Assembly: GCA_015852425.1 (NCBI GenBank)
Contig: JAAAIG010000250.1
Coordinates: 7,199 to 33,953 of the forward strand
DNA: 26,755 bases
Direction: 5' to 3'
DNA from: Gryganskiella cystojenkinii
Taxonomy: Eukaryota > Mortierellomycota > Mortierellomycetes > Mortierellales > Mortierellaceae
Shown: positions 8,996 through 18,358 of the stretch, piece after piece
How the letters are laid out: the number at the start of each line of letters is the position of its first letter
Numbering within the stretch: position 1 is the stretch's first letter
The notes under the pieces: generated by a model
Database searches by the model: none
Told to the model about the DNA's origin: nothing
The model's input: the letters and a program-made list of their open reading frames with translations, nothing else
Translations under genes and position numbers: made by a program

Positions 8996-9300
8996 GGTTG
9001 GTCTGTAATGTTAAAAGAAGGAGCGTGAACAAGCTTTGTGCGCATTCTTTGCGAATGAAATCAAAAGCCACCAAAAATACCAAGTGACTGCTCCTTTCAC
9101 AACCGCAGAGAGGTATCCTTGACAATCATCACTTCATTCATCCAACAACACTTTCCTCCACTTTACTGCTCCAACATCACCGCCTCTCTGCCTCTCCGCC
9201 TCTCCTTTTTGCCCGCTGTCGCCTCGACACTCAATTTATTCTGTTTCCCTGAGACGCAGTATATCCTCTCCTTTTTATACCACAACCACACTGTGGCAAA
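8996..9300. promoter_or_regulatory. Divergent promoter between the SR gene and the Shg1-like gene
   Basis: A 305-bp gap between two start codons. The side next to the Shg1-like gene is strongly pyrimidine-rich (about 9119-9280), as is common in fungal promoters and leaders. An AT-rich TTTTTATAC (9274-9282) lies near that start. No other element is clear. Confidence 0.55.
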
Positions 9301-12281
9301 ATGACCCCCGAAGAACTCGCCACGCTGTTCAAGAGACGTGGCGACTTTGACAGTACACGAAAAGATCTGCTTGTCGACTTTCAGAACAGCGTATGTTTTG
9401 GGGGCTGCTATGACAAGCAAAGCAATTGAAAGTGATTACGTCGTTTCAAGTAGCCTACACCCACGACTAACATTTGTCCATCGCATCACAACAGGACGTG
9501 GGACAACAATTCGCGTTGCAGCTCGATGACCTTCTTCAAGAATGCATCGACAAGGACCCGAGTCTGCTACAGCGGGAAAAGTCAGACTTTCATCATCTGA
9601 TGGTCGAACGCATCACAAAGTAAATATGCACTTTGCAATTCAATGGATAAAGACTCCTTTTCTTTTGCTGAAACAAACACAAACTTACGTTTCATTCTCT
9701 TTTTGTGTTTTTGAATGCGAAAAGATCTTCAGAGTACAAACAAGTCCAACAGTTTGTGGATTCCCTTTTACAGCCAGCCCAGTACATGAGCAAGATTGAA
9801 AGCAAATTGAGAACTATCGTTCAAGAACAAGCACCACAAGGTACTGCAACTGTAAAAACTGCTTGAACTCTCTTTGGCCCTTGTCCGGACTTCAATTAAC
9901 TTGGCAATAACTAACTGTCCAATATCAATGGATTAGAAGCCGTCGAGGATGAAGAGACAAAAGAGCCAACGAGTTCCAAGGTGGCCGACACAACAAAATC
10001 AACCAAGACGTCAAAAGAGTCAAAAGAGGCAAAGGAATCAAAAGAGCCAAAGGAAGTCAAGGAATCAAAAGACTGGAAGAAGTCAGAGAGAACCGGATCC
10101 GGCTCAACTATGAAGAAGGATCGATCATCATCTACAAAGGTCGAAACGTTTGTCCACGGACTCCCAGAGAAACCGCGCAACATTAAAGAGGAACCAGGCA
10201 CCAACTTAAGCCGAGAAAGCAGTCCTGGTCCAGTAAAGACTTTGATTCCCAGTAATGAGTCCTCCGATGCAGCACTAAATCGGAAGATCGTCCCGAAAAA
10301 GAGAAATAGCAGGCGGCAGAGCATGGATTCCAACTCGTCACTCTCAAGTCCGCCTTCAAGCTCTGACCAAGACTCTGATCGAGAGAGTGGGAGAAGGGGA
10401 GGGAGGCGAGCAAAGAAGCTACCAAAAAAGGCTATCTCAAAGAGCAAGGACGAGGCCCACAGTTCAACCAATGAACGTTCAACAGGCCTGGTGGACAGTT
10501 CAACAAACAACAATAACGATACCGCAGACCAAGACGTGAACATGGATGCGTCCGATGAGCCGGTGAACGACAAGGCGTCTAACAGTCCACCCTTGGATAC
10601 CGATGAAATACTCTCCGCCACCAACGATTCCAAGCAACCAGAAGCGACTCCTAATGATTCCACGGCGATCGGGTTGGCAGGAAAGACCAGACGTGACCCG
10701 GCCTCGGACAAATTCCAAAGAGATAAGCACAGCCCAACATCGTTGTCAACTACGTCTCCGCTCCGATCTCCAGCAGCTACAGGAGCCAACTCTGTCAATG
10801 TACAAAGGCGACGAGAGTCTGAAATCGCCGATAAGAAACCGTCGCAACTGTCGCAGGCTTTGAGCGCTAGTCACAAACGGACAGGACATCAGCCTCTTCC
10901 GCTGCCACCAAGACCGTCAGTCGTGCCTTTGCCACCAAAACCTACACCTAAGCAGTCAATACCCCGACGACTCAGCCACAGTCGCTCAACATCAACTGTC
11001 AGCAGTAGCAGCGCCACCCCCGCCGCTGCAACTCTTGGGAACGCTAACCCATCAGCATTGTCATCTTCATCATCAGTGGCCATATCCTCGAATCGACCAG
11101 GTGGACGCCTTAAACCTGACCATGACAGTCACTTGCCTCTACACCCATCTTTGCCAGCGCCTCCTCCCAACCTTCAGCATCCACTCCCGCCAACACCCCG
11201 GCCAGGTTTACCGGGTTCAAGGCATTCGTCTCAATCATCGAAGACGCCTGGGACTGCAGGATCGCCTCCTTCCAGTCGCACTCCACCTCTTTCGAGTACA
11301 AATCCTCGCGCGCTCGCCTCGCAGCAGTCATCAGCGGTATCTGCCGATGCCTTGGAAACACTCAAAGCGACAACTCCAGCCGTGTTGACTCGAAAGGAGT
11401 CTACTCTGGCTGCGACTGCTGTTTCGAGCAAATCATCGCCGAGCGGACTGAAATCCTCGGGCTCAAACTCTTCTTCAGATTCACTGTCGTCCACTGGATC
11501 TCTCCACTCGTCCACGGGATCGATAACAACGGACGGATCGGGCGACGCGTCACAGATCTCTACCCCGGTACAGTCCGAAGAAATAAAGAATGGCAATGGA
11601 ACATCAAAGGAAAGGGCTGCATCACCATTACTGCCTCCACCGGAGCCACCAGTAACACCTCCAGCGATCCCTGCACCGCCACCTCCTCCTTCACCGCCAA
11701 CGCCGCCACCTCCTCCTTCACCGCCAACGCCGCCACCTCCTCCTCCAGAGTCTGTCAATGTTCCAAATACAGAATTGATAGAAGAAGGAGCTGTTCCGGA
11801 ATTGCCTCTGCTCCCTCCAAAATCGTCTGCAGAAAAACGGAATTCTGGTTCACAGCTCTCCAAATCCGAAAAAAGCCCCTCCGCCTCGACAGACGCTGCT
11901 AGTTTGAAGTCTCCGCCACAGGCGCCTCCAGCGTCTTCGCCTTTGCCCACCTCGGTCTCATCGTCGCCTTCATCCTCAGGACCGAGATCAAGGCACCAAT
12001 CTGCATCTGGGACAGTATCAGGATCTGCATCTGGGACGCCATCGTCCTCAGCAGCAGCTGCTGCAGCATCGTCTTCTTTGTCCACTGCTGCAGGAACAGG
12101 TCGAGCACCGATTCCGCTGCCCCATAAACCTATCCCTTTGCCCCCTAAACCAAGCAGTAATGCAGCTAGTAATAGTACGACAGGCGCAGGAGGAAGTCAT
12201 GGCCGGCATAATCACCATCAACAGCACCATCATCACCATGGCGGTGGCGGTCATGGCCATAGGAAGCCCAGCAGATACTGA
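9301..12281 (+). CDS. shg1: Shg1/BOD1-domain COMPASS subunit with long disordered tail
   Basis: Four exons, 9301-9390, 9495-9619, 9725-9840 and 9937-12281, give 891 residues. Residues 1-110 form a Shg1/BOD1-type helical domain: EELATLFKRRGDFDSTRK, then QNSDVGQQFALQLDDLL, a DPSLL segment, and YMSKIESKLRTIV at the end. This domain marks the Shg1 subunit of the Set1/COMPASS H3K4 methyltransferase complex, and BOD1 in animals. The remaining 780 residues are low complexity. They include a Ser-Lys-Glu repeat (about 128-155), acidic and Ser-rich stretches, PLPPRP/PLPPKP motifs (about 431-449 and 836-850), a polyproline block (about 675-716) built on a 27-bp DNA repeat, Ala/Ser runs and a His/Gly-rich end. 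Yeast Shg1 is only about 140 residues, so the tail is unusual. The domain call is good; the tail's role is unknown. Confidence 0.83.
11679..11746 (+). repeat. 27-bp tandem repeat encoding PPPPSPPTP
   Basis: Two identical 27-bp units (11679-11705 and 11706-11732) and a partial third lie head to tail in the polyproline block of the Shg1-like gene. Since 27 is a multiple of three, copy changes would lengthen or shorten the proline tract in frame. Confidence 0.88.
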
Positions 12282-14639
12282 TGTGATCGTCAAATACAGT
12301 GAAAAAGTGTAAAAAAAATATAACTGATCGATCGAGGATTATTTCACTTCGAAGAGAAAGAATCTTTTTTTTTTTTTTGTCAGAAACGCGCCAGCAATCA
12401 GTTGAGATGACGAAGCAAACAAGAGGGGCTTGGCTAATATTGTTGCAGTAAAGATGCTTGATGTGTGTGTCGACTCTCTCTGTCGCTTTGCGTTTATTTC
12501 TTACATCTCGCATCAGGCGGGGCAGTTTGTGCAACGTCAACTTCATATCATGCGGACAATTGAACAATAACGGGACCAATTTTTTTTTTTTTAAAAAAAA
12601 CGGCTCTTTTGTGTGTGGTTGGTGACATGTATATGTGGTTGCGCAATCATTCATTTCTTGTGCATGGTCAAAAAAATGTGCGTGGTCAATAATAAAATCT
12701 CGAATGGGTAGAACGAGAGCTGTGGAAATGAAGTGAAATGAAGACCGTGAAAAAGGACGTGGGAATATCAAAATCTGACCCAGGGCAAGGGTTGAAAGCA
12801 AAACTGACTGACTGACTGGATAGAGGCGAAAGGAGAAAGGAGATGATCCGGAACATATTTTTTTTCCCTGTCCATAGTTTATGGGTTTGTTTCACGACAA
12901 TTTTCTTTTTTTTTCTCTTCTCTTCATTTCATTCTTCACCTTTCCTTCCCTTTGCAGACAACACGATTTTGTTTTCTCTCTCGCGCACGCGCTTTTCGAC
13001 GTCTTTGCACAACATCTAACTAACACTCGCGGACAACATCCACCACTGACAATAATCCAAACAACAACATCACAACTCTCTTATCGTCCACCCACACATC
13101 GCTCCAATCTTGATCGGTGCTGACCTTTTTTTACCGCCTTTGGTAAGGACTCATTATAACCAGGATAAATTCCTGATCCTCAACGGCTCAAAGACCACGT
13201 TTTTTTTTTATCGATCTCGGATCCCTTCATTTTCAACGCACAAAGTATTAATACCATGCGCAAATGGATCAGAACGGAGAACGGGACAATGACCGAAAAA
13301 AAGGGAGAAGGGTGGGAGGAACAAGCAAAAAAAAGGAAAAGCGAAAACACACACAAAACATTACAAACAACGGAGCAAGAAAAAAGGACTCCTCTTCTTC
13401 GTCTCTCTCTCCTTTCGATAGACAGACTCGACCCCCTTTGAACAAACAGAAAATGAAATGAGGAAAACCGGGTCTGGGAAGCGACGGAGGTCTGCAAGGA
13501 CGTTGTCAACGTTTTTCTTTGCTGTTGTTGTTGTTGTTGTCACCCTTGCAGCCCGTTAGGAATCAACGGTCTTTTTTCTCTTCACAAGAAAAAGAAACAG
13601 TTTTACCAGCAGGACATACTGGCGGGGACCGAGGGGGTTGGGTTCCTTCAACTTGATGGATACGCGGGGCACAGTCAAGAGGAAAGTGGGGCTGTAAAGG
13701 CAGAAGAGCTCTTGTTTGTTTTTAATTCGTCAAGGGCGATCTTTTCTTGGCAGAGCTGAGTGATATCGGGTCTTTTCAAAAGGTCCTCGTGGGTATCTCT
13801 GCTGGCGGGTCTCGGGTTTGTCATTTGAATGCACATTTGGGATTCATCATCTCTATTCGAGACAATTTGATGTCCACGTTTTGTGTGTGTCATCCATCGA
13901 GTCAAAAACAACGCTATTATGCGCACCGCCAGAGGACAGAACACAGACACGGTCGGGCGGGCGGGCAGACGCACAACCCTATTCCTGATCCTAAACTGTC
14001 GATGCAACCCCTTTGGATTTTATTTTTTTTTTCGCAGTTGCCTTCCCTCCTCCCCCTGGTTGTGTTTTTATGGAGTCTTTTTGTCGTGAAATGAACGAGA
14101 GTGAGAGTGAACAAGAGTCCATTCATCCCCCCAATTGTCATCGAAAAAAGGGAGGCAAAAAAAGACGGTGTTTTGGTCTTTTTCTCGATCTTTGTTTCGT
14201 GTTGTTTCGTATCGATTTTTTGTGTTCATCGCTTTCTCTACTTTTTTTTAGCTCTCAGAATCCTGCACTCCCACTACTCCTGAACTCCATCTGCCCACCC
14301 TCCTCAAAGAGAACACAGACCCCAAAAAAAAACATTGAACTCGATTCGATTCGTCACCTCTTTTTATCTTTTTCTTTCTTTCTTTCTTCTTCGAAAACAC
14401 CTTCCCTTCCTCCTCCTCCTCGTACCGTTATTACTTCACTCTCCCGTCTCTGACTTATCCTAGTACGCGTTTCACTCTCTCTCGTCCAAACAAGAACCTC
14501 TATCTCTTTCTCTCTTTCTATCGCTCTTCTCACGCTCAGACTCCTTTGTTCTAACTTTTTTATTTCTCTCTCTCATCTTCTCGGAATTCATTCCATCAAC
14601 TTAGACACGCACCATAAAACACGAAAATATCACCGTGGA
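12282..14639. other. Large intergenic region upstream of the PKA gene
   Basis: This 2.36-kb stretch has no gene I can firmly support. It holds the 3' UTR of the Shg1-like gene, then T/A tracts (12365-12379, 12579-12600), a short ACTG repeat (12803-12818), and a strongly pyrimidine-rich zone (12900-12960) that looks like a core promoter. A GTT microsatellite lies near 13523-13542. A CT-rich zone (14150-14600) ends in CAACTTAG (14596-14603) just before the PKA start. A GGTAAGG at 13142-13148 could be a leader-intron donor. A plausible reading is a long PKA promoter and leader, possibly spliced. A minus-strand open frame at 13675-14007 is a weak alternative. Confidence 0.5.
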
Positions 14640-17193
14640 ATGCAATCAGTCGAGATGGTCTCTGCAGAAACATCGCTGTCCGAACGTCAACAACTAGAGC
14701 AGCACCAACAACTGGAGCAACAAAAGCAACAACAGCTACTGCTTCAACAACAACAACAGCAGCAGCAACAACAGCAACAGTTTCAACAACAACAACAGCA
14801 GCCGCCTAGGTCACCACCAAGGCAGGCTCAATTCGACAACAGTAACAACAACACCCAGGAACAGGTTCAAGCACTGGCGCAATCACCGGCGGCCTTGCAG
14901 GCCCAGCAGGCCGAGCAAGTCCAAAGACTCGCGCTCTTGGCCCAGCGACAGCAGCAACAGCTTCAGGAACAGCAACAACAACTACAGCTTCAACAGCAGC
15001 AACTTTTGGCTCAGCAGCAACAGCAGGTCCAACAGCAACTACAAGCCCAACAGCAACAGCAGGTACAGCAGGTACAGCAGGTTCAGCAGGTTCAGCAGGC
15101 GCAACAGGCGCAACAGGTTCAACAGCTCCAACAGGTTCAGCAAGTTCAACAACGAGTGCCTCAGCAACAACCACAACAGCAACAGCAGGCTACCCGACGC
15201 AAATTCAATCTGGATGATTTCCGAATCCATAGAACGCTCGGTACCGGATCCTTTGGACGCGTTCATCTGGTTCAGTCCAGATTCAATTCGAGGTTCTATG
15301 CGATGAAAGTCTTGAAAAAGACCGAGATTGTCCGATTGAAGCAAGTGGAACACACCAACAACGAAAAGATGATTCTCGAGCGAGTCGAGCATCCGTTCTT
15401 GATCAACATGTGGGGCACTTTCCAGGATGTCCGGAACCTGTACATGGTCATGGATTATGTCGTCGGAGGCGAGTTGTTCACGGTCTTAAGAAAGAGCCAG
15501 GTAAAATTAACGAATGAATTTTTCCCTAGACTTCTCTGTTTGTTATTTTTCGGTCGGGCGATCTCTGAGAAAAACAAAAATAGCCATTTGGCAAAAGACG
15601 CCCTCCCTCCCCCTCCTCCTCCCCCTTGCTTTTCATTCTCTCACTTTTCTGGGGGTTATCTTGTTTTCTTCCCCGAATTTGGAGCATTCATGCAAATCAT
15701 TTATTGTGCGTGAGCTGAGCAAAAAAAAAAAAAAGAGTTTCGCGAAAGAAAAAAAAATTGAAGACGAGGTGGTCAGAGAAAAAAAAAGTGGGGGGTTGGG
15801 TGGAGTGGTTGGTGGAATGACTTTTTTCTTGAGAAATAGAGAAACTGAGCGGGGAAAAGAGAGGGGGTGAGAGCATGTGCATGGGCGATGTGGAAGAGGA
15901 CAACTAGCACACACAAGTACAAAAATTGAGTCGCACGAGAAAAAAACGATGACCGTCATGAACAGTCTTGAGTGATGGGGACACGAGTTCGACTTGAGGC
16001 GTGGGCTTGTTAGTCTTTGGCGGGATGTAGTGGATCAAGTTTGTGTTCACCTCGACGATTTTGGGGGAGATGAACGCTAGCAAGAGGCAAGAGATCGAGT
16101 CCATCCAACCAACGACAATAAGAAACGATCTGGTTTTGGATGCAATAGAGACGAGAGCGTAGAGCGGACAAAAGAAAGTGAGCATTGGGGGCGATGATGA
16201 TTTTGCTGTTTGCGTCCGGGATTTGGAACGCAACGAGAGTCAAGGAAAGGCAAGATGAAAAAAGGGCGCAGACAAAAACATGCAGCTTGCTGAATGGAAT
16301 GGGGTAGGGTGGAGAGAGAACGTCGCACGACAGGAATATCTTTGTGTTCACAAACAAAAATATGTTGTGCATGAATGAACAACTTGGAGAAGAGGGGCTG
16401 GACCAACCACCGACCAGGCACCCGATCCACAATGCACTCTTTCCTCTCTGCACCTTATTACCGTACCACTCAACTGACCTTTTTTTTGTTGTCCTTTTTT
16501 TTTTTTTTGTGTGGACATGACTCTTTTTAGCGGTTCCCTGAGCATGTAGCGCGCTTTTACACCTGTGAGGTCCTGTTGGCACTAGAGTACCTGCACTCGC
16601 ATGCGGTCATTTACCGAGATCTCAAACCCGAAAACCTGTTACTGGATTCCATGGGCCATATCAAGATCACCGATTTCGGATTTGCGAAACATGTCCCTCA
16701 AAACATGACATGGACCCTCTGTGGTACACCCGATTACTTAGCGCCAGAGATCATTCAATCCAAAGGATACGGCAAAGCGGTTGATTGGTGGTCTATGGGT
16801 GTCCTCATGTTTGAAATGTGTGCGGGATTCCCACCGTTCTTTGATGAGGATCATATCAAACTCTATGGAAAGATCATGGCCGGCAAAGTCCGGTACCCGC
16901 CTCATTTCCAACCCGCACTCAAGGATCTGTTGAAACGTCTGTTGACCTCGGATCTGACCAAGCGTTATGGCAACTTGAGGGGAGGCGCGACCGATATCAA
17001 GAACCACGTCTGGTTCGAGGGCGTAAACTGGGATCAGGTCTATTCTCGACAGATCGAGGCGCCTTATCGACCCACAATCATGGGTGAGGGTGACGCCAGT
17101 AACTTTGATGATTACCCTGAGGATGCAGAACAATATGGTGTCTACCCAGTAGGCGAGCAAGATGAACTGGGCATGTACTTTCCTGGATTCTAA
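14640..17193 (+). CDS. cAMP-dependent protein kinase catalytic subunit with polyglutamine N-terminus
   Basis: Two exons, 14640-15500 and 16531-17193, join in phase 0 to give 507 residues. Residues 1-185 are glutamine-rich, with polyQ and a repeated Gln-Val-Gln pattern. The AGC kinase core follows: glycine loop GTGSFG (201-206), ATP lysine K223 in [12 protein letters not shown] with catalytic D317, DFG (335-337), activation-loop T349 in TWTLCGTP (PDK1-type site) and PDYLAPE. The C-terminal tail ends in FPGF, the FxxF hydrophobic motif typical of PKA. PKA is held inactive by the regulatory subunit until cAMP binds, and in fungi controls growth, morphology and metabolism. Glutamine-rich extensions are known on some fungal PKA subunits. 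Splicing is strongly supported, since [12 protein letters not shown] restores the kinase fold. The 1,030-nt intron is by far the longest here. Confidence 0.94.
14697..14811 (+). repeat. CAA/CAG polyglutamine tract
   Basis: Mixed CAA and CAG codons encode near-pure glutamine (about residues 20-58 of the kinase). The mixture of codons makes it an interrupted, moderately stable repeat rather than a pure CAG run. Confidence 0.9.
15059..15154 (+). repeat. Degenerate 9-bp minisatellite encoding Gln-Gln-Val/Ala
   Basis: About ten units of the form CAGGTACAG, CAGGTTCAG or CAGGCGCAA lie head to tail. They encode a three-residue periodic Q-V/A-Q pattern just before the kinase domain. Confidence 0.85.
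15501..16530 (+). other. Long intron of the PKA catalytic gene
   Basis: A 1,030-nt GT-AG intron (donor CAG|GTAAAA, acceptor CTTTTTAG) between the N-lobe and the catalytic loop. It contains A tracts (15721-15734, 15750-15758), a C-rich tract at 15601-15625, and a G-rich stretch near 15789-15812. Open frames on the minus strand (for example 16010-16582) have no recognisable domain and look like chance. Confidence 0.85.
15601..15625 (-). other. Putative G-quadruplex/i-motif sequence in the PKA intron
   Basis: The plus strand has four C runs (3, 3, 5 and 5) separated by 1, 1 and 7 bases. The minus strand therefore matches the usual G3+N1-7 quadruplex pattern, and the plus strand could form an i-motif. 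The G-rich strand is the template strand of the gene. Confidence 0.55.
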
Positions 17194-18358
17194 AGAACAG
17201 ATATTATATGCCAATTACAGCTTTTCCCTTTCTTCCTCGCTGGTATCTTTTTCTCTGGTGTTGTTTTCTTTCTTTTGTTGTTTTCATATTTATCTTCTTT
17301 TCTCCTTGTACAGAAAGGTACCGTTCCTTTTTTTTTGCTCCCTCTCCCTCCTCCTCTTCCTCTTATTACGTCGTCCATCCGACCTGCGTCTCTCATTATT
17401 CCGTAGGTTATTGTGCAGTAATACCCGAGTCATTTTATTTATTGCAAACAACGACGCGTACAAAACAAAATTCAACTTGATGAAAGATATATTGAAATGA
17501 TATACGTTGAGGACGGCGCACGGCGAAGGAGGACGCTGTCAATTTTTTTTTTTTTTTTTTTGGGTTTTCCACCCTCATCCTCCTTTTTCAATGGGCGAAG
17601 CACGAGCTACATCGACCGTGCAGTAGACAGGGGGAGAAGAAAGAGGGGAGGAAAGAAAGGATGACTACCAGTGGCTATTATTATCAACCCCAAGCCATTC
17701 TATACCGCCAGCCCTCATTGTCCAATCCTGCGAGTGAAGAGACGACCCCCTCTTCGAGGACAACACGTGAACAGAAGGACGAGGACGGAAAATGAAGGAA
17801 CAGGCTGATATTCTCTCACGAGAATCTGGTCACTAACAAGACAGTGAAAGGTTACCAGGACGGCAAAGGCTGCTGCTTTTTCTTTTTCTTTTTTTTTTGT
17901 CTGTCTCTGACTGACTGACTTGAAGTCAAAGACGCACTGCATTGCTGGTCAGATCGGTAGGGTTGTGTCATTATCAGGGAGAAAGAGAGAATGGCAGGAG
18001 AAAAAAACCATTCGTTTGAACTCCTTCGTCCTCAGCCACTAATTTGGGACTACCCACAGGCTGTGATCCCTGCACCTCTTTTTTTTTTTTTTGGTCAAAA
18101 AGCAGACACTTTATCCCTTCCCTCCCACTCCTTCTTCCTTCTTCTCCTTTTCTTCGCGGCATCCTCTCGATCTTGCAGCAGCCCAGTCTGTTGTCTTTTT
18201 TCTTTCTATTACGCATAATTCCCCTTACTCCGCCTTTGCCACACCACTCGTTTTTTTTTTTTCTTCTTCCTCTTACACCTTCGCTCGCTCTACCAAACAC
18301 TCTTTCCTAAGAAAAAAAGCTTCCGCTCTCTTCCTTGCCCCGTTCATCCGCAGGAACC
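17194..18358. other. Intergenic region between PKA and the membrane-protein gene
   Basis: About 1.17 kb, probably the PKA 3' UTR and the next gene's promoter and leader. It has a 19-base T tract (17543-17561), further T tracts near 17888, 18079 and 18251, a short CTGA repeat near 17906, and a pyrimidine-rich run up to an AG at 18352-18353. A 44-codon ATG open frame lies at 17661-17795. No other gene seen. Confidence 0.5.
17661..17795 (+). CDS. Small open frame, 44 codons, uncertain
   Basis: Starts with ATG and stops at TGA. The product begins MTTSGYYYQPQ and ends in a charged REQKDEDGK, with a balanced composition unlike the homopolymer-rich surroundings. No family recognised. It may be an upstream open frame in the leader of the membrane-protein gene, a small gene, or chance. 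Confidence 0.2.
   Translation: MTTSGYYYQPQAILYRQPSLSNPASEETTPSSRTTREQKDEDGK

Noticed and set aside
9911..10798. 295-codon open frame antisense to the Shg1-like tail
   Set aside because: It is Ser/Leu/Phe-rich in the way expected from the complement of a Ser/Lys/Glu-rich coding region, has no domain, and overlaps a well-supported exon.
11231..12085. 284-codon antisense open frame with Gly and acidic runs
   Set aside because: The glycine and acidic runs are simply the complement of proline and serine codons in the real gene.
12166..12801. 211-codon minus-strand frame past the Shg1-like gene
   Set aside because: Contains lysine runs from T tracts, no recognisable domain, and overlaps the 3' end of a real exon.
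16010..16582. 190-codon minus-strand frame inside the PKA intron
   Set aside because: Composition is random-looking, with lysine runs from T tracts, and it crosses into the conserved kinase exon on the other strand.
17543..17561. Long T tract as a retroelement tail
   Set aside because: No target-site duplication or element-like sequence beside it; similar homopolymers occur throughout the window.
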